From the NCBI GenBank assembly GCA_030602545.1, contig JAUVZN010000003.1:1-32476 (forward strand): a stretch of 32,476 nucleotides of DNA, given 5' to 3'. This DNA comes from Candidatus Aerophobota bacterium. Its GTDB lineage: Bacteria; Aerophobota; Aerophobia; Aerophobales; AE-B3A. The notes under the pieces are model-generated. The model made no database searches. It was not told where the DNA came from and saw only the letters and a list, made by a program, of their open reading frames with translations. Below, one piece after another: positions 7,549-14,637 of this stretch (position 1 is the first letter of the stretch; each line of letters starts with the position of its first letter). Made by a program: the position numbers and the translations under genes.

Positions 7549-7999
7549 TGCAAAGTGATAATGTCACCCCTTCATAAGATCTGATATACTACCTCCCAAT
7601 AATTGAGGGAGGTGAAAATGGAGAGGTGGCAATTGAGTACAAAAGAGATCAGAAGATATAACGTTATTGAAAATGCCATAGAGGGATATCTGAAAGCACA
7701 TCAAGCTGCCGAAGAGCTTCACCTATCTACAAGATAAATATTTAGACTCAAGAAAGCGTTGAGAGAGAAAGGAATGGAAGGACTTATCCACGGAAATAAA
7801 GGCAGACCATCGCCTCGGCGAATACCGGAATCTGTAAGAGGTACAATAAATTCTCTTTTCTTTTACAAGGGAGAACAACTTCCGTACAGACCTGTTATTC
7901 CTGTAGAAGGGGAAAGACATACTTCTCCTCAAATGAGAGCTTTAGCGGTGGGGGTATGACATTTCTATTTTGCAAAAAGTATGACATATTTACTTTGCA
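7549..7999. mobile_element. Decayed, internally deleted insertion sequence (about 450 bp)
   Basis: The left end TGCAAAGTGATAATGTCA (7549-7566) is an inverted copy of the right end TGACATATTTACTTTGCA (7982-7999), with 15 of 18 positions matching. A second, direct copy of the right-end motif, TGACATTTCTATTTTGCA, lies at 7957-7974, 25 bases further in. Such doubled subterminal motifs are typical transposase binding sites. Inside is the beginning of a transposase reading frame and nothing else of a full-length gene, so most of the element has been deleted. No clear target-site duplication was seen. The family is most likely ISNCY/IS1202-like or IS481-like, judged from the N-terminal protein sequence. 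Confidence 0.7.
7618..7959 (+). pseudogene. Transposase N-terminal fragment with in-frame stop
   Basis: ATG at 7618 follows GGGAGGTG (7607-7614). The frame encodes a helix-turn-helix start, with EIRRYNVIENAIEGYLKAHQ and AAEELHLSTR, then TAA at 7735-7737. It continues in the same frame with IFRLKKALREKG and MEGLIHGNKGRPSPRRIP. In intact relatives the stop position is normally Gln (LS-x-RQ), so a CAA to TAA change is the simplest explanation. After about 80 codons the similarity ends, and the frame closes at 7957-7959 inside the right-end repeat. The HGNKGRPS motif is typical of ISNCY-type transposases. The DDE catalytic domain is missing, so the fragment cannot be active. Confidence 0.75.
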
Positions 8000-8023
8000 T
8001 TGACACGGCTCAACTTAAGAGAC

Positions 8024-8051
8024 TTGACAGATGTAAAGGATTGTGTATAAT
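8024..8051 (+). promoter_or_regulatory. Consensus sigma70 promoter upstream of the GntR gene
   Basis: TTGACA (8024-8029) and TATAAT (8046-8051) are both perfect consensus hexamers with a 16-base spacer. It would start a leader of about 215 bases before the GntR-type gene and probably serves the long same-strand array beyond. It begins only 25 bases after the right end of the insertion-sequence remnant. Confidence 0.85.
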
Positions 8052-8060
8052 GTATACAAT
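8040..8060. promoter_or_regulatory. Palindromic operator candidate overlapping the -10 box
   Basis: TGTATACA (8051-8058) is a perfect 8-base palindrome sharing its first base with the -10 box. A wider symmetry ATTGT (8040-8044) / ACAAT (8056-8060) surrounds the whole -10 region. FCD-type GntR regulators commonly bind short GT...AC palindromes of this kind, so autoregulation by the next gene is a reasonable inference. Confidence 0.55.
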
Positions 8061-8232
8061 CATTGAGGGGTGTTTTGATTGGTTGGAATTTCAGTAGAAT
8101 CCGAATGATTCAAAACAAGGAAGAGTTCCGTACTTAAAGTCGAAATTCTCTAAAAACGTAAGATCTCTAAAAATCAAGATATTCAGAGTAACAGCCCAGT
8201 TTTCCGAGAATTGCGTCAGAGATAAAATCAAG

Positions 8233-8247
8233 CCCGATGAGCTCGGG
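8233..8247 (+). other. Small GC-rich hairpin before the GntR ribosome site
   Basis: CCCGA (8233-8237), loop TGAGC, TCGGG (8243-8247) lies about 15 bases before the AAAGGA ribosome site of the GntR gene. It is a short stem and could modulate translation or be chance. Confidence 0.3.
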
Positions 8248-8273
8248 AGTTCAGAGGAAAGGATCAAAGGAAT

Positions 8274-8960
8274 ATGCAGTTTAAATTCCCAGAACCGCCA
8301 AGGCTCAATAGTCGTCCTAGTTTGAGTGAAGCTGTCTATGAGATGATCAAACAGAGGCTGCTCAGTCAGGAGCTGGAACCAGGCACCAAGCTCAGGGAGG
8401 AGGATTTAGCAGATCAGCTGGGGGTGAGTAGAACCCCGGTGAGAGAGGCCATAAACAAGTTGGAGCGGGAGGGATTGGTGGAGATCATTCCCCGCTATGG
8501 TACCTTCGTGGCCAATATCTCTTCCAAAGATGTGGAGGAAATTTACCAGATTAGAGAAGCTCTGGAGTGTCTCGCCATGAGATTAGCCCTGCCTCGATTC
8601 AGTAAGGATAAACTTCTAGAGCTGGCCCGTATTCATAAAGAGTGCAAAGTTCCTTTAGAGAAGGGGGACTTTGATCCCTTCATCAAAGTAGATACGGCCT
8701 TTCATGATCTTTTAGTAAAACTTTCAAAAAACAAGAGATTAATTCGTTTCATGAGTAATCTGAACAATCAGATAAGACTAGGAAGACTGGAGTCTTTCTC
8801 CGTACCGGGCCGAGCAAGAAAATCCCTTGCCGAACACCAGAGAATAATCGAGGCCATGCTGGAAGGGAATGCTGAGGAAGCAGAGAACCTGGTTAGACAG
8901 CACAGCCGAAACGTTAAAGATAATATACTCTATTTTCTGAAAATGAAAAAAAGAGACTAA
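8274..8960 (+). CDS. GntR-family regulator, FCD subfamily
   Basis: 228 residues. The N-terminal winged helix has SEAVYEMIKQRLLSQELEPG, LREEDLADQLGVSRTPVREA and LEREGLVEIIPRYGTFV, the classic GntR signature. The C-terminal all-helical FCD domain keeps the metal/ligand residues: Asp and His in DTAFHDLL, His in EHQRIIEAM and His in RQHSRN. FCD regulators usually sense carboxylates such as lactate, glycolate or C4-dicarboxylates. That suits the downstream malic enzyme, fumarase, LarA-like, GlcDF and SucCD genes. ATG 8274 is preceded by AAAGGA. The malic enzyme gene follows after 22 bases, so the regulator is likely cotranscribed with its targets and autoregulated through the palindrome at the promoter. 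Confidence 0.93.
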   Translation: MQFKFPEPPRLNSRPSLSEAVYEMIKQRLLSQELEPGTKLREEDLADQLGVSRTPVREAINKLEREGLVEIIPRYGTFVANISSKDVEEIYQIREALECLAMRLALPRFSKDKLLELARIHKECKVPLEKGDFDPFIKVDTAFHDLLVKLSKNKRLIRFMSNLNNQIRLGRLESFSVPGRARKSLAEHQRIIEAMLEGNAEEAENLVRQHSRNVKDNILYFLKMKKRD

Positions 8961-8982
8961 TTTTTGTAAAGGAGGTGTGATG

Positions 8983-10326
8983 ATGGTGAGGAAACTAAGC
9001 AAGGAGGAGCTTCTAGCCAAAGCTGAAGAGCCAAAAAAGTACGCTATGAAGTACCATCCCTTCTATCGTGGGAAAATCGGGGTGGAGCTTAAAGCTCCGG
9101 TAAGAGATTATAATGATTTTGCTATCTGGTACACTCCTGGCGTGGCTGAACCCTGTAAGGCCATCCATCAAGATACTTCAACTGTTTTTGAGTACACCAA
9201 TCGGGCAAATTTTGTGGCCATAGTTACTGATGGCACCAGAGTACTTGGTCTGGGTGATATTGGTCCAGAGGCTGCCCTACCGGTAATGGAGGGAAAGGGT
9301 ATGCTTTTTAAGTATCTGGGGGGTGTGGATGCTTTTCCCATATGCCTCGATACCAAAGATCCTGATGAGATAATCAGAGCCGTAAAATGGCTGGCTCCCA
9401 CCTTTGGGGGGATAAACCTGGAGGATATCGCCAAGCCCAAGTGTTTTTATATCCTGGATCAACTAGGAAAAGATCTGGATATTCCCGTGTGGCACGATGA
9501 TCAGCAGGGCACAGCCCTGGTTAATCTGGCGGGTTTAATGAGTGCTTTGAAGGTGGTGGGAAAGAGAATTGATGATATCTCCATAGCCTTTATAGGGGCA
9601 GGAGCGGCTAACATTAACTGCGTCAAATACATCATTCTGGCTGGAGCCGATCCAGATCGAATGATTATGGTGGACAGCAAGGGTATCCTCAATCCAGAAA
9701 GGACCGAACTCAAGGAAACCGAACCAACCAAGTGGGCACTTTGTGAGAAGACAAACAAAGAGGAGAGACGCGGCGGAATAAAGGAAGCTGTGAAGGGAGC
9801 CGATGTCTGCATCGCTCTTTCTCACTCAGGGCCGGGGGTCATTGAAAAAGAGTGGGTGGCTGACATGGCTGATGAGGCTATTCTTTTTGCCTGCGCCAAT
9901 CCTATCCCTGAGATATGGCCCTGGGAAGCAAGGGAGGCCGGAGTCAGGATTGTGGCTACCGGTCGTTCTGATTTCCCCAACCAGGTAAACAATTCTTTAG
10001 GTTTTCCCGCGGTTTTCAGAGGAGCTCTGGATGTAGGTGCTAAGATGATAACGGACGAGATGTGTATCACTGCCTCTCAGGCTATATCCGGGTATGCGGA
10101 AAAGAAAGGTCTTTCTGATGAATACATAATCCCTACTATGGGCGAGACAGAAATGTTTGTTGAGGAAGCGGTGGCGGTAGGATTGAAAGCCATAGAGCAG
10201 GGAGTGGCCAGAATGAAAAAGAGTGCTGAAGAGCTCAGAGAAAGCGCTTCCTCAGCCATAAAGATGGCTCAGGAAACGGTGAGGCTGCGGATGGATAAGG
10301 GGTTTATCCAGCCTCCTCCAAAGTAA
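8983..10326 (+). CDS. Malic enzyme (malate dehydrogenase, oxaloacetate-decarboxylating)
   Basis: 447 residues from the third of three adjacent start codons (GTG 8977, ATG 8980, ATG 8983); ATG 8983 gives the best spacing to GGAGG (8971-8975). It catalyses malate to pyruvate plus CO2 with NAD(P). The catalytic Tyr is in WYTPGVAEPC (Tyr50), then GLGDIGPEAALPVMEGK (89-105), metal-site NLEDI (145-149), and PVWHDDQQGTA, where most family members have HDDQHGTA. The Rossmann motif is FIGAGAAN (203-210), with FACANPIPEI and TGRSDFPNQVNN further on. It belongs to the short bacterial form, without a phosphotransacetylase tail. It links the C4-acid genes downstream to pyruvate; direction and cofactor cannot be read with certainty. 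Confidence 0.94.
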   Translation: MVRKLSKEELLAKAEEPKKYAMKYHPFYRGKIGVELKAPVRDYNDFAIWYTPGVAEPCKAIHQDTSTVFEYTNRANFVAIVTDGTRVLGLGDIGPEAALPVMEGKGMLFKYLGGVDAFPICLDTKDPDEIIRAVKWLAPTFGGINLEDIAKPKCFYILDQLGKDLDIPVWHDDQQGTALVNLAGLMSALKVVGKRIDDISIAFIGAGAANINCVKYIILAGADPDRMIMVDSKGILNPERTELKETEPTKWALCEKTNKEERRGGIKEAVKGADVCIALSHSGPGVIEKEWVADMADEAILFACANPIPEIWPWEAREAGVRIVATGRSDFPNQVNNSLGFPAVFRGALDVGAKMITDEMCITASQAISGYAEKKGLSDEYIIPTMGETEMFVEEAVAVGLKAIEQGVARMKKSAEELRESASSAIKMAQETVRLRMDKGFIQPPPK

Positions 10327-10371
10327 ACCCTCAAGGTGAGAGTCCCGGAACTATAGGACAAGGAGCCATAA

Positions 10372-11217
10372 ATGAAACAAATTCATGTGGACAGCATTAT
10401 AGAGGTGGTTCGAAATATTTGTCAGGAGGCTAATTTCTATTTAGGGGATGATGTTCAGAGGGCCCTTGAAGAGTCCCTTAAGATAGAGGAATCACCCACG
10501 GGAAAGACCATCATAGAGCAAATTCTGGAAAATGCTGAGATTGCCCGCAAACACCGCGTCCCCATGTGTCAGGATACCGGCGCAGCCGTTTTTTTCGTGG
10601 AGCTAGGGCAGGAGGCTCAAGTAGTAGGGGGAGATTTTACTGAAGCTATAAATGAAGGAGTGCGTCAGGGATACAGGGAAGGGTATCTGCGTAAATCTAT
10701 GGTCAATGATCCCCTCATGGATCGAAAAAACACTCAGGACAATACTCCTGCCATTATTCATACCCGGGTAGTTCCTGGCGACAAATTAAAGATAACCTTT
10801 GCTCCCAAGGGTGGTGGGTCGGAGAATATGAGCGTTGTCAGGATGATGAAGCCTGCTGATGGGGTTGAGGGAGTAAGGGATTTTGTGGTGGACTGGGTAA
10901 AAAGATCTGGAGGAAATCCCTGCCCCCCTATTATTGTGGGAGTGGGCATTGGTGGAACTTTTGAGAAATGTGCTGAGCTTGCTAAAATATCCCTCCTCAG
11001 GGAGTTGGGCAGGCTTAATGCGGATCCTCGCTTTGCCTCTCTGGAGAAGCAGCTCAAAGAGGAGATAAATGATTTGGGGATTGGACCCATGGGATTGGGA
11101 GGAAGAGTAACTGCTCTGGCTGTTCACATAGAAACCCATCCCTGTCATATTGCTTCTCTTCCGGTAGCGGTGAATATTCAGTGCCATGCAGCAAGACATA
11201 AGAGCGTCACTCTTTAA
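10372..11217 (+). CDS. Class I fumarate hydratase, alpha subunit
   Basis: About 281 residues, matching the separate alpha subunit of two-subunit [4Fe-4S] fumarases and tartrate dehydratases. The cluster cysteines are Cys66 in PMCQDTGAA, Cys199 in GGTFEKCA, and Cys in HPCHIASLP near the C-terminus. The substrate region APKGGGSENMS is conserved. With the beta subunit encoded 45 bases downstream it interconverts malate and fumarate in the cytoplasm. The enzyme class is oxygen-sensitive, which fits an anaerobe. Tartrate dehydratase is the main alternative, but malic enzyme and fumarate-reductase neighbours favour fumarase. The ATG is preceded by CAAGGAG. Confidence 0.93.
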   Translation: MKQIHVDSIIEVVRNICQEANFYLGDDVQRALEESLKIEESPTGKTIIEQILENAEIARKHRVPMCQDTGAAVFFVELGQEAQVVGGDFTEAINEGVRQGYREGYLRKSMVNDPLMDRKNTQDNTPAIIHTRVVPGDKLKITFAPKGGGSENMSVVRMMKPADGVEGVRDFVVDWVKRSGGNPCPPIIVGVGIGGTFEKCAELAKISLLRELGRLNADPRFASLEKQLKEEINDLGIGPMGLGGRVTALAVHIETHPCHIASLPVAVNIQCHAARHKSVTL

Positions 11218-11262
11218 GTATATCAAAAAGTGAGGGGGATTCAGAGCAAAGGAGGTTCATTC

Positions 11263-11823
11263 ATGTCAAGGAAAGTTAGACTAAACACTCCCCTGAAGGA
11301 AGAAAAGGTAACCAGTCTCAGAGCTGGTGATGAAGTTCTTCTTAACGGCACCATTTATACGGGTAGAGACGCTGCCCACCAGAGACTGCTTGATTTATTG
11401 GAAAAGGGGAAGGAGCTACCCTTTGATGTAAAAGGACAAATCATCTACTATGTGGGTCCCTCTCCTGCCAAGCCCGGCACTCCTATAGGTTCCTGTGGTC
11501 CTACTACCAGCTATCGGATGGATTCTTACGCTCCTGCTTTGATGAAAATTGGACTCAAGGGAATGATTGGTAAAGGCCCTCGGGGGAAAGAAGTCGTAGA
11601 GGCCATGAAGAGATACAAGGCGGTTTATTTTGCTGCGGTGGGAGGTGCAGCCGCCCTTATAGCCAGATCGGTTAAGTCTTCCCGGATTGTAGCCTATGAA
11701 AATCTGGGAACGGAGGCTATCAGGGAGCTTGAAGTTGAGGATTTTCCGGTAATTGTGGCCAATGATGTCCTGGGAAACGACCTCTATGAGGAGGGAATAA
11801 GGAAATACAGTCGGAGGAAATAG
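11263..11823 (+). CDS. Class I fumarate hydratase, beta subunit
   Basis: 186 residues from ATG 11263, which has AAAGGAGG at ideal spacing; the frame extends to GTG 11230 without support. The start VRLNTPLKEEKVTSLRAGDEVLLNGTIYTGRDAAH is typical of the beta domain. It is followed by YVGPSPAKPGTPIGSCGPTTS, which binds substrate, and MDSYAPALMKIGLKGMIGKG. TGRDAAH carries the catalytic Asp-His region of class I fumarases. It works only with the alpha subunit. The H-like protein gene follows after 15 bases, so enzyme and redox genes appear cotranscribed. Confidence 0.93.
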   Translation: MSRKVRLNTPLKEEKVTSLRAGDEVLLNGTIYTGRDAAHQRLLDLLEKGKELPFDVKGQIIYYVGPSPAKPGTPIGSCGPTTSYRMDSYAPALMKIGLKGMIGKGPRGKEVVEAMKRYKAVYFAAVGGAAALIARSVKSSRIVAYENLGTEAIRELEVEDFPVIVANDVLGNDLYEEGIRKYSRRK

Positions 11824-11838
11824 TAAAAGGAGGTAGAA

Positions 11839-12267
11839 ATGGCCAAGGTGGAAGAATATGATATGCCTGATGAGCTTTACTACCACAAGGAGTTTATGTG
11901 GGTAAGGGTAGAAGGTGAGGAGGCAGTGGTTGGTTTAAATGATTTCTCCCAGAAGCTAGCCGGTGAGATAAGTTATATTGAAATGCCTGAAGAGGGAGAT
12001 GAGGTCAAGCAGGACGAAGCCATAGGCTCTTATGAAACGGGCAAGTGGTTGGGTAAACTCTATGCACCTGTCTCCGGAGAGGTAACGGCTATGAATGAAG
12101 AAGTTGAGGATGAGCCAACTCTGGTAAATAAGGATCCTTATGGAGAAGGGTGGCTTTTTAAAATAAAGATGGGTGACCCTGCCCAGCTCGATAATTTAAT
12201 GAAGGGAGAAGAAGCGATTGAGTGGTTAAGAGGAGAAATAGCCAAACACGCCAAGGAAAAAAAATAA
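11839..12267 (+). CDS. H-protein-like lipoyl carrier (GcvH/LbpA superfamily)
   Basis: 142 residues, the size of glycine cleavage H proteins. The lipoyl-domain hairpin is GSYETGKWLGKLYAPVSGEV (63-82). Lys69 aligns with the lipoylated lysine of GcvH (consensus SVES-V-K...YSPVSGEV), so the protein can carry a lipoyl arm. FMWVRVEGEEAVVGLNDFSQKLAGEI (19-44) and the tail NKDPYGEGWLFKIKM also fit. No gcvT, gcvP or lpd lies in the window. Instead a dedicated lipoate ligase gene overlaps its stop (TAATG) and hdrC-hdrB-hdrA follow. This resembles LbpA carriers of the sulfur-oxidising sHdr system, where lipoyl proteins work with Hdr-like proteins. I infer a role as dithiol/disulfide carrier for the adjacent Hdr complex rather than in glycine cleavage. 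AAAGGAGG precedes the ATG. Confidence 0.88.
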   Translation: MAKVEEYDMPDELYYHKEFMWVRVEGEEAVVGLNDFSQKLAGEISYIEMPEEGDEVKQDEAIGSYETGKWLGKLYAPVSGEVTAMNEEVEDEPTLVNKDPYGEGWLFKIKMGDPAQLDNLMKGEEAIEWLRGEIAKHAKEKK

Positions 12268-13316
12268 TGTATGTATTTAATCTGGATAAACTTTCTGGGC
12301 AGCAATCTATGCTTATCTTCCATCTTCTTGCACGAATGGGTGTAGAAGCTTTAGTATTAGTTTCTCCAAAAATTCCTCTGGCAAGTATAGGATATTTCCA
12401 GAATGCTGAGGAAGAAATGGATCTCCGATTTTGCAAAAAGACGAATATTCCTGTAATGAGGCGAGAGGTGGGAGGAGGGGCTACATATTTAGATGAAAAT
12501 CAGATATTTCATCAAGTAATCATAAAGAGAGATAATCCCATATTTTCCCGAAACATAAGTGAAAATTATGAGAGATTTTCTCTTCCAGTAATAGAGACTT
12601 ACAGAGAATTTGGAATTGAGACAGGTTTTCATCCTGTAAACGATATTCTTACTAAAGAGGGAAGAAAGATTGATGGTGAAGGAAGTGGAGATATTGGAGA
12701 TTGCTTTGTTTGGGTGGGAGGAATTCTCTTAGATTTTGATTACCAAGTGATGAGCAGAGTATTAAAAGTCCCTGAGGAAAAATTTAGAGATAAGATATAT
12801 AAAAGCATGAAAGAGAATTTAACTACGATGAAGAAGGAGCTGGGGGAGATTCCTTCACGGGAAGAAATTAAATCTGTTTTAATTGAAAAATTTGAAAAGA
12901 TTTTTGGAAAGCTTGAGCCAGCGAATCTTACTTCCACAATGATTAGAGGAATGGAGAAGCTTGAAAAAGAGTTTACTTCCCCGGCTTTTCTTCTTAAGAA
13001 AACGCCGAGAATCTCCAAGGGTGTAAAAATAAGGGAAGGAGTAGAGGTTATTTACGGAATCCATAAGGCAAAAGGTGGATTGATAAGAGCTGCTCAGGAA
13101 GTAGAAAAAGAGATAATAAATGAGATTAGTCTCTCCGGTGATTTCACATTTTATCCAAAAGATTATCTTGAAGGATTGGAGGGAAAACTTAAAGGAAATG
13201 TTCGGGAAAAAAGTCTGTTAAACTCTAAAATAGAGGAATTCTATGATAAGGAGAAAGTTCAATCTCCCGGTGTTGAATCGGAAGACTTTTTAAAGGCAAT
13301 GAAAGTGGAGGAATAG
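12267..13316 (+). CDS. Lipoate-protein ligase, LplA-like, with C-terminal accessory domain
   Basis: 349 residues from ATG 12267, overlapping the carrier's stop as TAATG; an upstream in-frame GTG at 12222 lies inside the carrier gene and is rejected. The catalytic fold shows VMRREVGGGATYLDENQ (63-79), the RRxxGGGA motif that binds lipoyl-AMP, then NDIL (125-128) and GRKIDG (132-137) with the catalytic Lys134. Residues about 235-300 (KGVKIREGVEVIYGIHKAKGG and the helix after it) resemble the accessory domain of bacterial LplA, so the two functions are fused. The enzyme attaches lipoate through lipoyl-AMP to a lysine of an acceptor. The obvious acceptor is the H-like protein encoded directly upstream. 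The overall sequence is divergent from housekeeping LplA, suggesting a dedicated ligase. Confidence 0.87.
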   Translation: MYVFNLDKLSGQQSMLIFHLLARMGVEALVLVSPKIPLASIGYFQNAEEEMDLRFCKKTNIPVMRREVGGGATYLDENQIFHQVIIKRDNPIFSRNISENYERFSLPVIETYREFGIETGFHPVNDILTKEGRKIDGEGSGDIGDCFVWVGGILLDFDYQVMSRVLKVPEEKFRDKIYKSMKENLTTMKKELGEIPSREEIKSVLIEKFEKIFGKLEPANLTSTMIRGMEKLEKEFTSPAFLLKKTPRISKGVKIREGVEVIYGIHKAKGGLIRAAQEVEKEIINEISLSGDFTFYPKDYLEGLEGKLKGNVREKSLLNSKIEEFYDKEKVQSPGVESEDFLKAMKVEE

Positions 13317-13318
13317 AA

Positions 13319-13726
13319 ATGAGGACGGAAATTTCTATTAAGAACACCAAAAGTAAGTTCTTAGGTAAGGTAGAAGAGTTGAGTGGAGAGAGCATTTACG
13401 CTTGTTATCAGTGCGGGAAATGTTCTGCAGGTTGTCCCAGTATATCAGAGATGGATATATCTCCCAGTGAGATCATCCGCCTGGTTCAACTAGGTGAGGA
13501 AAAAGAGGTTTTAAATTCTAAAACAATCTGGATTTGCGCTTCCTGTTTTACCTGTGTTACCCGTTGTCCTAAAGGGGTAGATTTAGCAAAAATTATGGAA
13601 TCTCTCAGGCAGATTAATCTGAGGAAAAATGTTGATTATGTTAGTCCTTTATCTATTCCCAAGGAGATACTTTCTCAAGTTCCTCAAATAGCTTTAGTTA
13701 GCAGTCTTCGTAAATTCAGTGCTTGA
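13319..13726 (+). CDS. hdrC: HdrC-like ferredoxin subunit (first copy)
   Basis: 135 residues, two bases after the ligase stop. Two [4Fe-4S] motifs are complete: CYQCGKCSAGCP (Cys29, 32, 35, 39) and CASCFTCVTRCP (Cys73, 76, 79, 83). The spacing and the segment DISPSEIIRLVQLGEEKEVL between them are standard for heterodisulfide reductase subunit C. It would pass electrons between HdrA and HdrB. Length is on the short side of the family but covers both clusters. The HdrB-like gene begins at or within its end. A second, different HdrC is encoded at 25233. Confidence 0.9.
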   Translation: MRTEISIKNTKSKFLGKVEELSGESIYACYQCGKCSAGCPSISEMDISPSEIIRLVQLGEEKEVLNSKTIWICASCFTCVTRCPKGVDLAKIMESLRQINLRKNVDYVSPLSIPKEILSQVPQIALVSSLRKFSA

Positions 13727-13733
13727 TAATATT

Positions 13734-14636
13734 ATGAAAGAGGCAAAGGTGAAGATTTCTTATTTTCCAGGATGTACCCTAAAGACGATGGCAAAAGATT
13801 TTGAAGATTCAGCCTTAGCTTCTGCATCTTGTTTAGGTATAGAGCTGGTGGAACTTCCTCGATGGAACTGTTGTGGAACAGTCTATTCTTTAACTTCTGA
13901 TGACTTAATCCATCAAGTGGCTCCTATTCGTAATCTTATTCGGGTTAAAGAACAGGAAGATAACCGGGTGGTGACTCTCTGTTCTATGTGTTATCATACT
14001 TTAAAGAGAGCAAATAAATTAGTAAGAGAAGATAGAGAGAAACTGGATAAGCTTAATAATCTTATGTACAGAGAAGATGTGAAATATGATGGAGAAATTG
14101 AAGTTTTACATCTTTTGGAGATTTTAAAAAATGAGGTAAGTTTTAATCAGATTGCCAAGAAGGTAAAGATACCTCTTAAAGAACTAAAGGTAGCTCCTTA
14201 TTATGGTTGCCTGCTCCTGCGCCCTCCAGAGATAGGGTTAGATGATGCTGAAAATCCCACTATTTTAAAGGATTTTCTGGAATCTATTGGGGCAGAAGTG
14301 ATTGATTATCCCTATCAAACAGAATGTTGTGCTTCCTATCATACTGTGGTAAATGTAGATTTGGTTGTTGAACGGGCTCACGATATTTTGAGCTCAGCTA
14401 TTAATCAGGGAGCAGAAGCAATTGTTTTAAGTTGTCCCTTATGCGGATTTAATTTGGATAATCGACAAAAAGAGATAAAAGAGAAGTTTTCAGACTTTAA
14501 AGGTATACCGGTATTCTATTTTACTCAACTTTTGGCTCTTTCTTTAGGGCTTGATGAGAAGGTTTGTGGATTTGAATTGAATTTTGTGGACCCTCGCCAT
14601 TTGTTAAAAAGTAAACATTTAACAGGTAGAGTATAA
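13734..14636 (+). CDS. hdrB: HdrB-like catalytic subunit with two CCG domains (first copy)
   Basis: 300 residues from ATG 13734; a GTG at 13719, overlapping the hdrC stop, is an equally unsupported alternative since neither has a clear ribosome site. Both non-cubane cluster motifs are complete. The first is Cys14-x31-Cys46-Cys47-x35-Cys83-x2-Cys86 (FPGCTLKT, WNCCGTV, CSMC). The second is YYGC-x38-CC-x34-CxxC (YYGCLLLRP, TECCASYH, CPLC). The second motif reads CCA where classical HdrB has CCG. In methanogen HdrB these paired clusters cleave the CoM-S-S-CoB disulfide. Here the substrate is unknown; the neighbouring lipoyl carrier suggests a lipoamide disulfide. The C-terminus keeps the HdrB phrase ALSLGLDEK. 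Confidence 0.9.
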   Translation: MKEAKVKISYFPGCTLKTMAKDFEDSALASASCLGIELVELPRWNCCGTVYSLTSDDLIHQVAPIRNLIRVKEQEDNRVVTLCSMCYHTLKRANKLVREDREKLDKLNNLMYREDVKYDGEIEVLHLLEILKNEVSFNQIAKKVKIPLKELKVAPYYGCLLLRPPEIGLDDAENPTILKDFLESIGAEVIDYPYQTECCASYHTVVNVDLVVERAHDILSSAINQGAEAIVLSCPLCGFNLDNRQKEIKEKFSDFKGIPVFYFTQLLALSLGLDEKVCGFELNFVDPRHLLKSKHLTGRV

Positions 14637-14637
14637 A

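Noticed and set aside
7759-7959. Independent 66-codon gene downstream of the transposase start
   Set aside because: It is in the same frame as the transposase fragment, carries its continuation, and ends inside the insertion-sequence terminal repeat, so it is part of the pseudogene.
8072-8116. GTTTTGA/TCAAAAC long-range stem in the GntR leader, as a riboswitch
   Set aside because: A single 7-bp stem with a 31-base loop and no recognisable riboswitch core; likely chance.
11839-12267. Calling the H-like protein part of a glycine cleavage system
   Set aside because: No gcvT, gcvP or lpd in the window, and its direct neighbours are a lipoate ligase and Hdr genes. GCS membership cannot be fully excluded without the rest of the genome.
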